Shown one piece after another: positions 1-6,332 of a stretch of DNA of 11,098 nt. Each line of letters starts with the position of its first letter. Position 1 is the first letter of the stretch. Both the position numbers and the translations under genes were made by a program. The stretch lies in contig JAOUDB010000048.1 in NCBI GenBank assembly GCA_029859485.1, positions 1 to 11,098 of the forward strand, written 5' to 3'. The DNA comes from Desulfuromonadales bacterium (GTDB taxonomy: Bacteria > Desulfobacterota > Desulfuromonadia > Desulfuromonadales > BM103). The notes below the pieces were generated by a model, which was not told the DNA's origin, did not search any database, and saw only the letters and a list, made by a program, of their open reading frames with translations.

Positions 1-71
1 GGACTTTTGCTCATCATTAAAATGCAAACAACCTCCCAGGTACGTAAGTATAACTGCTGAGCGATCAGGCT

Positions 72-2315
72 TCAGTGGTCTATCGGACTCAACTGTTGCA
101 CTAATATAGTCCTGACAGCACTTTGCGTCTCGGCGTCATGGCTGTCAACGGCAATCATCTTCCAGTAGTATGTCACCCCTGGGATCAGTCCGCTCACCAT
201 TGTCGATTGGGCATCAGCAAGATTGTCATTCTCTCCACCACCACCACCGCCTCCACCGCCGCAAGAGGCCATCGCGAGAAACATGACCATGGGGATCAGT
301 GCCAGTGTTAGATCACGCCGGCGGACCAGACCGGCGAGTAGTGCTCCAAGCAATAGGCCCCCGGCCGCCAGCACGACAGCAGGAATCGTATCAACCTGGT
401 GTATGTTCGAGAAAGAGAAATCCGCATGGGGCGAATAAACCAGAAATTGCGAAACAGCATCCCCATCAGCATCACTGGCCGGCAGCCAAGTGAACTTCAC
501 ATTGGTATCCACCGTTGCTCCGCTGGGAGGATCAAGCGGTTGTGGAGCAATCGGCAGCGTATTTCCAGTGCCAGAAATGGTAACCGACACACGCTCTTCA
601 CCGATGACGTTAGAGAGAATTACGAGACTTCCGGAGAAACTCCCTGGAAGGGTTGGCGCGAACTGCAGGCCGATGTTACAAGTTTCTCCTGCGAGAAGGA
701 TTTGGTTGCTGCATGCGTCGCTGTTGATACTGAATGGTTCACGAACATTGCTGATATCAGCGGCACCCAAAATCAAGGGCACGCTGCTGGGGTTCCGCAC
801 CCAGACACTGGCCGAGTCGCTTGCACCTGGGGCCACGCTGCCGAATACAACTTGATTGTCGGTTTCCGGACTGATCGAGTCTGTCACTTCGATGTCCTCC
901 AGACCGCCCAGATAGTTGAAAGCTGCCAGTGAATTGATCAGACCGTATCCATAGGCATTGTCTGCCCCAAGTGAACCGAGATCTGTCGCCGATTGTTTGA
1001 GTGCTGTTTCAAGAGCGCTGATAGGGATTCCGGGAAACGCACTGAGCAACAGTGCCATTACGCCGCTGGCATGTGGTGTTGAAAAAGACGTGCCGGTGAC
1101 TGAGATATAGGAGTCGAGGTTAACCACGCTGGACGTCAGGTCGCTCGTCCTGGTCAGAAACCCGGGCGCCACCACGTCGGGATAGAGCGAATCGTCGCAG
1201 GCAGAAGGCCCGCGTGCGCTGAAAGAACTGATCAGGGTAGGCGACGAGAAAGTTCCTATCGAGCCAACGGCAAAACTTTCCTGATAATTGGCCGGGGCAA
1301 TACTGCTGCCTGCTTCCGGCCCGGTATTGCCAGCAGCAAACAGTACGGCAATACCTGCCGCTTTCATTGCCTGAACGTCTCCTTGGAACTCTTTTGACAA
1401 ATCGTCACACAAGTCAGGAAAATCTTCAAATCCCCAGGAGCTGTTCACAATGTCCGGGGCATCATCGGTCTCCGGATTTCTATCAGGGTCAAGTATCCAT
1501 TGGAAGCCGGCGTGGATTCCGCTGCTAGTGGCCTTGCCGTCGTCATTGAATATTTTCACCCCGATCCATTCAGCGTCAGGCGCAACGCCAATGTAGGATC
1601 CGCTGTTGTTTCCACCGAGGATCAGACCTGTCACTTGAGTTCCGTGACCATCAAGATCGGTGGGCACAAAAGGATGTTCGTCATTAGGGTCGAACCAACT
1701 GTTTGTGCCGCCACGCCATCGCGGCCCGAGATCCGGATGGTTGATGTCGACGCCGCTATCCACGATGGCCACCGTGACTCCTTGGCCGACATAGCCAAGC
1801 GCCCAGAGTTCCGGAGCAGAGACCAGATCAATGTTCGGTTCGACCGGCCCCGAGGTCTGGGAAGGAATAATTTCTGGAAGTTCTATTACTTGATCGACAA
1901 CAATTGATGCCACCTCAGGCATTCTGGAAATTTCCTCGATCTGAGCTGGGGTCGCCTGGAGCGCCAAACCGTTGATCAGCCAGAGCTGTCGGAATTTGGT
2001 AATCCCGTGGCGGTCCAGCACCCTTTGCAAGGGCCTCTGACTCTGCTCGGCACGCGCTTTAAGCGTATGGATCAGAATTGCCCTGGCCTGCTTCCGGAGA
2101 GGCCCATCCTTGTTGGATTGAGTGGCGAGAGGTTGAATCTCCACCGGGTTTTTCATCCGAACAATGATTGGAACTTTTCCACCAAGGCTGGCTATGGCAG
2201 GTTCGCTCTGAACAAATGGACCGGCTTTTTCCACCTGAACCGCCCTGCCAGAGACCGGCAACAGGCAAAAGCCAAAAGAAAACGCCAACGTTAGTTTCAA
2301 CATTATCCGTTTCAT
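72..2315 (-). CDS. Secreted subtilisin-like (S8) serine protease with C-terminal Ig/FN3-like region
   Basis: This is a 747-residue exported serine endopeptidase. The ATG at 2315 is preferred over an in-frame ATG at 2372 because AGGAG lies 8 bases before it and it opens a clean signal peptide (residues 1-25). Residues 47-147 resemble an inhibitor-I9-type propeptide. The S8 triad is visible as D186 (IVDSG), H224 (DGHGT) and S410 (GTSFSTPHASG), with the oxyanion asparagine N330 (AAGNTG). Residues 480-585 look like an ASH/choice-of-anchor-D beta-sandwich (C535 and C546 could form a disulfide). Residues 590-740 look like an FN3 domain, but this is interrupted at 646-694 by a hydrophobic segment, RRR, a second hydrophobic segment and an MASC-G9 motif. 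The family secretes and self-activates by propeptide removal; the substrate is unknown. The gene is monocistronic, with divergent or empty flanks. The protease call is very secure; the anchoring mode is not. Confidence 0.95.
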   Translation of the reverse strand: MKRIMLKLTLAFSFGFCLLPVSGRAVQVEKAGPFVQSEPAIASLGGKVPIIVRMKNPVEIQPLATQSNKDGPLRKQARAILIHTLKARAEQSQRPLQRVLDRHGITKFRQLWLINGLALQATPAQIEEISRMPEVASIVVDQVIELPEIIPSQTSGPVEPNIDLVSAPELWALGYVGQGVTVAIVDSGVDINHPDLGPRWRGGTNSWFDPNDEHPFVPTDLDGHGTQVTGLILGGNNSGSYIGVAPDAEWIGVKIFNDDGKATSSGIHAGFQWILDPDRNPETDDAPDIVNSSWGFEDFPDLCDDLSKEFQGDVQAMKAAGIAVLFAAGNTGPEAGSSIAPANYQESFAVGSIGTFSSPTLISSFSARGPSACDDSLYPDVVAPGFLTRTSDLTSSVVNLDSYISVTGTSFSTPHASGVMALLLSAFPGIPISALETALKQSATDLGSLGADNAYGYGLINSLAAFNYLGGLEDIEVTDSISPETDNQVVFGSVAPGASDSASVWVRNPSSVPLILGAADISNVREPFSINSDACSNQILLAGETCNIGLQFAPTLPGSFSGSLVILSNVIGEERVSVTISGTGNTLPIAPQPLDPPSGATVDTNVKFTWLPASDADGDAVSQFLVYSPHADFSFSNIHQVDTIPAVVLAAGGLLLGALLAGLVRRRDLTLALIPMVMFLAMASCGGGGGGGGGENDNLADAQSTMVSGLIPGVTYYWKMIAVDSHDAETQSAVRTILVQQLSPIDH

Positions 2316-2371
2316 GTAGCAATCTCCTGTACCAAGAAAAGCAATGACAATAATTAGACGAAGACAGGACA

Positions 2372-2377
2372 AGTATA
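2372..2377 (-). promoter_or_regulatory. Possible -10 element for the protease gene
   Basis: The minus strand reads TATACT here, about 57 bases upstream of the chosen protease start. No convincing -35 hexamer is found at 16-18 bases, so this is a weak prediction. Confidence 0.3.
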
Positions 2378-2580
2378 CCTCATCTTGCAGGAGTGGTTGT
2401 GCTTCAGGTTCAACGGATCATGCCTTAAGAAGGGGCCTTCCGGAATTTAGCTTGAAGTAGCGATACGCTTTAGTAGATAGGGGAGTGTCTTATAAATCAT
2501 CTCGCATTGTTTTTGGATTCTCAGGTTGGCAAAGTGTAATTCTGGAATCAAGAAACTGCTTGATATCTCTGATCGGTTGT

Positions 2581-2609
2581 TTGATCAAGGCCTATTGACT
2601 AGATATAAA
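2581..2609 (+). promoter_or_regulatory. Sigma70-type promoter for a putative small RNA
   Basis: TTGATC (2581-2586) and TATAAA (2604-2609) are separated by exactly 17 bases on the plus strand. The expected start site is near 2614-2616. No plus-strand open reading frame follows, but a strong terminator lies about 105-140 bases downstream. Confidence 0.6.
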
Positions 2610-2613
2610 GACA

Positions 2614-2753
2614 AGCTTGAGATGGTGCAACGAAACGGGTGACACGTGAGTGCCCTGGCCCTTGCATGCCTATAACCGCGTGAACCTTCGGTCCTAACTC
2701 CTTGGGCGTGGAAGGCAGAAAGCTCCTCCAGAGGGATTCTGGGGGAGCTTTTT
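2614..2753 (+). ncRNA. Putative unclassified small RNA, about 140 nt
   Basis: A promoter with ideal spacing lies just upstream and a 14-bp terminator hairpin with a T-run closes the unit, yet no credible reading frame is present inside. Possible internal pairing includes GUGCCC (2650-2655) with GGGCGU (2704-2709), CCUUC with GAAGG (2686-2690 / 2711-2715), and small GGC/GCC and ACC/GGU hairpins. I compared it by memory with 6S, SRP, tmRNA, c-di-GMP, cobalamin, TPP and SAM RNA consensus features and found no match. It could be a regulatory sRNA or a riboswitch-like leader that has lost its gene. The promoter-plus-terminator pairing is seen; expression is inferred. Confidence 0.5.
2719..2753 (+). 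terminator. Strong rho-independent terminator
   Basis: A 14-bp stem (2719-2732 with 2738-2751, one G-U pair) has loop GGGAT and runs into TTTTTATTTAT. It ends the putative small RNA. The hairpin is nearly symmetric, so it may also stop minus-strand transcription from the small gene at 2796-3035. It is the best copy of a hairpin found three times in this region. Confidence 0.85.
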
Positions 2754-2795
2754 ATTTATGGTAGATGAACAGAAATAAATTGTGGTTTGAGTTGC

Positions 2796-3035
2796 TCAGT
2801 GGCTAGCACGTCTTTCAAAACCGTTAAACAAATGGGAGGCCTCAGGTACGGACTTAATTCGGATAGGATCAACTCCAACCGTGACCCAGCCGCTTTTTCG
2901 TCTAAACTTCGTCACGAGATTTTTTTCGAGCAGAGCATCTAACATTGGTGGTTGGCAAAAGAAAACTATTCCTTTTGTTGTCATTATTTCGATGCGACCC
3001 AGTCCCATTTTTTTATGGTTGAAATTGGCAGTCAT
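2796..3035 (-). CDS. Small GSU3473-family-like protein
   Basis: This is a 79-residue cytoplasmic protein of unknown function. The start at 3035 is chosen because AGGAGG lies 5 bases upstream; an in-frame ATG at 3110 has no such site. The central segment, about residues 31-60, reads MLD-x-LLEKNLVTKFRRKSGWVTVG-DPIR. This resembles the short Geobacter-type family named after GSU3473, which has a conserved L-x-x-FRR-SxGWV-x-x-G-x-DP-[LI]R signature; I make this match from memory. No signal peptide, membrane segment or metal motif is seen. An extended -10 promoter lies upstream, and a hairpin of the local repeat family bounds each side. The codon pattern and ribosome site support a real gene. Confidence 0.75.
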   Translation of the reverse strand: MTANFNHKKMGLGRIEIMTTKGIVFFCQPPMLDALLEKNLVTKFRRKSGWVTVGVDPIRIKSVPEASHLFNGFERRASH

Positions 3036-3130
3036 AGTGGCCTCCTCTGAAAGAAAAGGTCTTTTAAAAACGGCAACCAAGCAAGGCAGAATCGTAAGAT
3101 GCGTTCGCAACAGATTGTAAAACTTATATC

Positions 3131-3159
3131 ATTATATCAGAATTGCGAAATGGAAGTAA
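3131..3159 (-). promoter_or_regulatory. Extended -10 promoter for the GSU3473-like gene
   Basis: On the minus strand TGATATAAT (TATAAT at 3136-3131 with an upstream TG) is preceded at 17 bases by a weak -35, TTACTT (3159-3154). A 7-bp inverted repeat, TTCGCAA (3104-3110) and TTGCGAA (3143-3149), brackets the -10 region and could be an operator. Confidence 0.5.
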
Positions 3160-3179
3160 CTTTGCTCCTTTTGTTTTTA

Positions 3180-3204
3180 CCTCAGAGTGATTCTGGGGGT
3201 TTTT
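3180..3204 (+). terminator. Terminator-like hairpin, repeat copy 2
   Basis: CCTCAGA (3180-3186), loop GTGAT, TCTGGGG (3192-3198) with one G-U pair, followed by G and TTTTT. It reads as a plus-strand terminator, although no plus-strand gene precedes it. Its sequence closely matches the right half of the hairpin at 2719-2753. Confidence 0.6.
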
Positions 3205-3222
3205 GTCAACTAAATGCAACAA

Positions 3223-3486
3223 CTACCAAGTCTCAACTATATACCTATTCATCGGTGTCAAAATCACTCTGTACACATAAGTGTTATCGTCACAAAAAAC
3301 TTGATACATAAGGCCTCCTTCTGTTTGTCTTATGTAATTTGCTTCATTGCTAGAACTGCAAACATAACCATGCACAAGAATTGCTCTTACGAGTTTCCGT
3401 TTCTCTGACTTACTTGTAATTTCCCTAAGCGCAAATAAGTTTACCGGGATAAGGAACACGACAAGCAGCAACACCAACTTTTTCAT
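3223..3486 (-). CDS. Small exported protein of unknown function
   Basis: This is an 87-residue protein beginning MKKLVLLLVVFLIPVNLFA, a typical Sec signal peptide with likely cleavage after A19. The start at 3486 is preferred to an ATG at 3534 because GGAAG sits 6 bases upstream and the signal peptide starts there. The mature part of about 68 residues has two cysteines (HGYVC and VFCDD) that could form a disulfide, and ends in a Tyr/Trp-rich strand-like stretch (YVYRVILTP...VETW). This suggests a tiny beta-rich periplasmic domain. I do not recognise a named family. The gene is AT-richer than the neighbouring cytochrome operon. TATAAT lies upstream at 3526-3521 on the minus strand. A repeat-type hairpin lies just beyond each end. 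Confidence 0.75.
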   Translation of the reverse strand: MKKLVLLLVVFLIPVNLFALREITSKSEKRKLVRAILVHGYVCSSSNEANYIRQTEGGLMYQVFCDDNTYVYRVILTPMNRYIVETW

Positions 3487-3520
3487 AATCCACTTCCTTT
3501 TATTTATAAATGTTTGGAAG

Positions 3521-3526
3521 ATTATA
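3521..3526 (-). promoter_or_regulatory. -10 element for the small exported protein
   Basis: The minus strand has a perfect TATAAT 35 bases before the start codon at 3486. The -35 region (TTAGTG, 18-base spacing) is weak. Confidence 0.45.
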
Positions 3527-3565
3527 CCTACCAATATTTAGTATCACTAACGGAATGCAGATGGC

Positions 3566-3601
3566 AAAAATTTCACCCCGAATAATTCTGGGGGATTTTT
3601 T
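3566..3601 (+). terminator. Terminator-like hairpin, repeat copy 3
   Basis: CCCC-GAA (3576-3582) pairs with TTC-T-GGGG (3586-3593) with one bulged T. It is extended by AAAAAT (3566-3571) with ATTTTT (3595-3600) and ends in a six-base T-run. It shares the ATTCTGGGGG core with the hairpins at 2719 and 3180. No plus-strand gene precedes it. Confidence 0.5.
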
Positions 3602-3647
3602 GTAAAATAATTTACAACATAATTGCTCGCAAGTGGTGATTTTAGAC

Positions 3648-3682
3648 AAAAATATAGGGACAAAGCAATAAGCTAAGTCCCT
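3648..3682 (-). terminator. Terminator of the tRNA-Val transcript
   Basis: On the minus strand AGGGAC (3682-3677) pairs with GTCCCT (3661-3656) around a 15-base loop, followed by ATATTTTTG. It lies 8 bases past the encoded CCA of the tRNA. Confidence 0.65.
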
Positions 3683-3689
3683 GTTATTA

Positions 3690-3764
3690 TGGTGCAGGTA
3701 GTTGGGATTGAACCAACGGCCCTCCGCGTGTGAGGCGGATGCTCTCCCACTGAGCTATACCTGC
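3690..3764 (-). tRNA. tRNA-Val (anticodon CAC)
   Basis: This is a complete 75-nt cloverleaf on the minus strand. The acceptor stem GCAGGTA/TACCTGC (7 bp) carries discriminator A and an encoded CCA (3692-3690). The D-arm is GCTC-AGTGGGA-GAGC, the anticodon stem TCCGC/GCGGA with loop CTCACAC gives anticodon CAC, and the T-arm is GTTGG-TTCAATC-CCAAC. CAC reads GUG valine codons. It has its own promoter (3802-3830) and terminator, so it is a single-gene unit. Confidence 0.97.
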
Positions 3765-3801
3765 ATTATTCTTCTATTAACGCCGCATGAAACGGACAAT
3801 T

Positions 3802-3830
3802 TTTATAGCAGTATCAGCACAGAGAGTCAA
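3802..3830 (-). promoter_or_regulatory. Sigma70 promoter of tRNA-Val
   Basis: The minus strand reads TTGACT (3830-3825), a 17-base spacer, then TATAAA (3807-3802). This is a near-consensus promoter placed about 30 bases before the mature tRNA 5' end. Confidence 0.75.
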
Positions 3831-3898
3831 TGGAGAACAGAAGCCGCGATAAAGCTTACAGCTAACTTTACGATTCCTCCCTTACCACCCGAACGGTA

Positions 3899-4315
3899 CT
3901 ATTTCTCAATCCTGTTTATGAGTTTCTGATACTTATCGGGAATGGACACCATGCGACGCTCAGCATCGAGGACCAGATGCCGGGTTTGCCCTTCGGCGAC
4001 AAGGACACCGCCCTGATTCGTCGCCTTATATGAGAATTCGAGCAACCGCCCTCTCCCTCTCTTCAATGTCGTGGCAATAGTGATGCGGTCTTCATAGAAA
4101 GATGGTGCACGATATTCGACTGTCGCCTTGGCAACGATAACGAAAAAGCCGTCCCGCTCCATGTCGCTATAAAAGCAACCTTGCTGACGCAGAAATTCCG
4201 AGCGACCTTCTTCGAACCAGATCAGATAATTGGCGTGGTGCACAACGCCCTGTGCATCGGTTTCGGCATAACGTACGGTCAGGGTAAAATCGCGGGTCGG
4301 TGTCCGGTCAGGCAT
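3899..4315 (-). CDS. Acyl-CoA thioesterase, YbgC/4-hydroxybenzoyl-CoA thioesterase family (hotdog fold)
   Basis: This 138-residue single-hotdog protein is predicted to hydrolyse acyl-CoA or acyl-ACP thioesters in the cytoplasm. The diagnostic motif VRYAETDAQGVVHHANYL (residues 14-31) contains the catalytic aspartate D20, followed by the helix WFEEGRSEFLRQQG. The length is normal for the family. The start codon lies inside the end of the upstream HD-domain gene (37-bp overlap), and GGAGAG about 10 bases before it could serve as ribosome site, so the two genes are co-transcribed and probably coupled. YbgC in other bacteria is tied to membrane or Tol-Pal genes, but no such genes are here. The exact substrate is unknown. 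No clear terminator is seen after the stop. Confidence 0.92.
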   Translation of the reverse strand: MPDRTPTRDFTLTVRYAETDAQGVVHHANYLIWFEEGRSEFLRQQGCFYSDMERDGFFVIVAKATVEYRAPSFYEDRITIATTLKRGRGRLLEFSYKATNQGGVLVAEGQTRHLVLDAERRMVSIPDKYQKLINRIEK

Positions 4316-4857
4316 TGTTTATGACTCTCCGTGTCTTTCAAAAAGATATTACAGGCCATGCGATATCCGGCCTCGGTGACCATGTGTCCTTGCAATATGG
4401 ACTCTATCTGAGCTTCACTTTTGCCTGGCAGAACAGTGGCAAAGTTAACCAGGGCATCGGCATCCCAGATAATACGGAACTCCGTGGAGTCGATCGCACC
4501 AGAGGTATGATGATTTCCGACGATCTTTACAATTGAACTCGCAAGAACATCTTCAGTGTTTAACTTCGCAAGGATTTCTGCTGCGATGGGCGGGCCTTCC
4601 AGCTCTTGAAAGTTACCAGCGCTGGAGCCGTGGACACGCTCAGCTTCCGGGATGCCGATATCGTGCAGGTAGGCCGCGGCGAGCGTTTGCACCGGATCTG
4701 CATCAATATAGGACAAGAGTTCTCGCGCATAAAGAGAGACCTGCAAGGCATGATCAATCCGTCGCTGGTCTTCACCGAAGTACTCTTCCATAGAAGCACG
4801 AACGCTCTCCAGAAAGGCGTTCTCTTCTGTGCTGACTTTAACAATAAGGTTAAACAT
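4279..4857 (-). CDS. HD-domain phosphohydrolase-like protein
   Basis: This is a 192-residue soluble protein with the HD-superfamily metal site. H36 (RIDHALQV), H65-D66 (YLHDIG), H116/H117 (VGNHHT) and D132 (WDADAL) appear in the usual H...HD...H...D order. These proteins are metal-dependent phosphohydrolases acting on nucleotides or related phosphates; the substrate cannot be told from the sequence. The N-terminal 30 residues look helical and no output or sensor domain is fused. The ATG at 4857 follows GAAGAGG with good spacing. The downstream thioesterase gene overlaps its 3' end by 37 bp, so the pair forms a two-gene operon. The regulator and substrate are unknown. Confidence 0.88.
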   Translation of the reverse strand: MFNLIVKVSTEENAFLESVRASMEEYFGEDQRRIDHALQVSLYARELLSYIDADPVQTLAAAYLHDIGIPEAERVHGSSAGNFQELEGPPIAAEILAKLNTEDVLASSIVKIVGNHHTSGAIDSTEFRIIWDADALVNFATVLPGKSEAQIESILQGHMVTEAGYRMACNIFLKDTESHKQCLTGHRPAILP

Positions 4858-4926
4858 AGCACCTCTTCCATCTGAGCAATGGAATCGCCCAAAAGAGTAG
4901 CGACCGGAGATGAGAATGTCCAGACG

Positions 4927-4954
4927 AAAAAACCGCCGATAGATATCGGCGGTT
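4927..4954 (-). terminator. Rho-independent terminator of the ferredoxin gene
   Basis: A perfect 10-bp stem, AACCGCCGAT / ATCGGCGGTT (4954-4945 with 4940-4931), has a 4-base loop and is followed on the minus strand by a T-run. It lies about 85 bases after the ferredoxin stop and separates that operon from the HD-domain gene. Confidence 0.9.
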
Positions 4955-5037
4955 CTTCAATTGTTCAAACTTCTGTTTTCAATTAAAGGTAAAGCTCATT
5001 GAGCAAACGAACAAGCAGCCTGTGGGTCATGCTTCTC

Positions 5038-5808
5038 TTATTTCTTATCACCACGAATACCGATACAAACCGTTTCGAAGGGGATATCGCGACCACTGTT
5101 CGCAAGAGCCTGCTTGGCCATCATGACCAAACCGTTACAACAGGGAACTTCCATATGAACAACGGTCAAACTCTTGATGTTGCTCTCTGTGATCATCGCT
5201 GTGAGCTTGTCAACATAAGGAGACGTATCATCAAGCTTCGGGCAGGCAATCGCCAAGGCCTTACCCTTGAGAAGGTCTTCCTGGAAGTCAGCATAGGCAA
5301 AAGGTGCACAGTCGGCAGCAAGAACAACATCAGCACCTTGGAAGAAAGGAGCTGTCGGGGGCACCAGATGCAGCTGAACAGGCCATTGCGCCAGACGTGA
5401 AGGTCGCGATCCGACATCGGCACTCTCTTCTGCGGGAGCTTTATCAAAGTTCATAGCGCGTGCCGATGGGCAACCACCAGCGGGTGGCGCGAAGCTTTTG
5501 ACTGCCGCTGAAGGGCAGCCACCTGCAGGAGCTGCTGGCTCTTCATGATGAGAAAGCGGTTCACGGCCAATCTCCTTCAAATGTTCATTGACTGCGACTT
5601 CATCATACTCATCGGCTTCACGCTCTTCGATTGTAATGGCATCCATCGGACAGTCGCCGAGGCATGCACCGAGCCCATCGCAGAGGTTATCGGAAAGCAG
5701 TTTGGCCTTGCCGTCAATAATCTGAATTGCACCTTCGGCACAAGACGGTACACAATCGCCACAACCGTTGCATTTATCCTCATCAATTTTAACCATTTTA
5801 CGAATCAT
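5038..5808 (-). CDS. Cys-rich two-cluster ferredoxin protein of anaerobes
   Basis: This is a 256-residue cytoplasmic iron-sulfur protein. Cluster I has a full CNGCGDCVPSC set (C13, C16, C19, C23). In the second site, CDGLGACLGDCP, the usual second cysteine is L46, leaving only C43, C49 and C53. A linker holds two GGCPSA repeats (C98, C113). The C-terminal part (about 140-256) has WPVQLHLVPPTAPFF, AADCAPFAYADF, AIACPKLDD and EVPCCNGLV, with further cysteines C167, C189, C223, C224 and C248. I recognise this architecture as a widespread protein of clostridia and deltaproteobacteria, often near hybrid-cluster-protein or Crp/Fnr genes. The reaction is unknown; redox or cluster transfer is likely. 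AGGAG sits 8 bases before the start. A TTGAC-N4-GTCAA palindrome upstream suggests control by the nearby Crp/Fnr regulator. Confidence 0.85.
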   Translation of the reverse strand: MIRKMVKIDEDKCNGCGDCVPSCAEGAIQIIDGKAKLLSDNLCDGLGACLGDCPMDAITIEEREADEYDEVAVNEHLKEIGREPLSHHEEPAAPAGGCPSAAVKSFAPPAGGCPSARAMNFDKAPAEESADVGSRPSRLAQWPVQLHLVPPTAPFFQGADVVLAADCAPFAYADFQEDLLKGKALAIACPKLDDTSPYVDKLTAMITESNIKSLTVVHMEVPCCNGLVMMAKQALANSGRDIPFETVCIGIRGDKK

Positions 5809-5863
5809 CGGTTTATCTCCTGCTTAAGTATGGTTAGTCGTAAATTTCGTTACTGTAGAGTCT

Positions 5864-5869
5864 ACTTTA
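5864..5869 (-). promoter_or_regulatory. Possible -10 element of the ferredoxin promoter
   Basis: TAAAGT on the minus strand (5869-5864) starts 29.5 bases from the centre of the palindrome at 5891-5906. This spacing puts the palindrome at about -41.5, the classical class II activator position for Crp/Fnr proteins. The predicted start is near 5857. Confidence 0.4.
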
Positions 5870-5890
5870 CCGGCATGTAGACAGCACGGC

Positions 5891-5906
5891 CTTGACCGGG
5901 GTCAAG
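5891..5906. promoter_or_regulatory. Crp/Fnr-type operator CTTGACC-GG-GGTCAAG
   Basis: This is a perfect 7-bp inverted repeat with a 2-base centre, of the TTGAC-N4-GTCAA class used by Fnr/Dnr/HcpR-like regulators. It sits between the YgbA-like gene and the ferredoxin gene, about 90 bases before the ferredoxin start. A second copy of the same half-sites occurs at 8732-8745. Confidence 0.7.
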
Positions 5907-5909
5907 AGG

Positions 5910-6290
5910 CTAGAAAAAATAATGCCAGAGGAGATCGAGCCTGCCTCGCTTGATCAGGTATTGGCCTGAGAAGCGCATAATTTCACGAACCTTATCCCGG
6001 TGACCCGGCTTGTAGCAGTGCACAGTGCAGTGTTTACAAATCGGCTTCTCTTCCAGAGGGCAACGAAGACGACGTTCAAAAGCATAGAGAAGGAAGTCGC
6101 TGCACTCCTTACAGACAGGATACTTGTGCAGTGGTAAAGAGTGCAAGTCGGGCTCTGATGTAATCACGGCGGCTCGATCAGAGGTGTGCTTGTTCGCACA
6201 ATAAACAGCAGTAAACTGCAAAAGGACCTTAAGGTCCTTGAGCTCTTTGCGAGTCAGACTGGTGATATTGTCGTTCATCAGTTCTTTCAT
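5910..6290 (-). CDS. YgbA_NO family protein (nitrous-oxide/NO-responsive)
   Basis: This is a 126-residue cytoplasmic protein. The C-terminal half has the YgbA signature: C60-x2-C63, LLYAFERRLRCPLEEKP with C77, then CKHCTVHCYKPGHR (C85, C88, C92) and VREIMRFSGQYLIKR. This family takes its name from E. coli ygbA, which is induced by nitric oxide through NsrR. The clustered cysteines suggest an iron-sulfur or metal site, but the molecular role is unsettled. The gene starts 42 bases after the cytochrome stop, so it is likely the third gene of that operon. The start at 6290 has AAAGGGA directly before it with tight spacing; the in-frame ATG at 6278 is an alternative. Presence beside an HAO-like cytochrome supports a nitrosative-stress role. 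Confidence 0.85.
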   Translation of the reverse strand: MKELMNDNITSLTRKELKDLKVLLQFTAVYCANKHTSDRAAVITSEPDLHSLPLHKYPVCKECSDFLLYAFERRLRCPLEEKPICKHCTVHCYKPGHRDKVREIMRFSGQYLIKRGRLDLLWHYFF

Positions 6291-6332
6291 TCCCTTTGCA
6301 GGAGTCTTTCTTCGGCAGAAAGGGAAAATTCT

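Noticed and set aside
236..262. CCACCACCACC-type microsatellite as a separate repeat locus
   Set aside because: It is simply the codons of the nine-glycine run in the protease, though slippage there is conceivable.
399..932. 177-residue plus-strand open frame inside the protease gene
   Set aside because: It is antisense to the FN3/ASH coding region, has no ribosome site and no recognisable domain; the protease frame is clearly real.
2614..2718. Possible 6S RNA, SRP RNA or c-di-GMP riboswitch
   Set aside because: The length and conserved motifs of these classes are not present; left as an unclassified small RNA.
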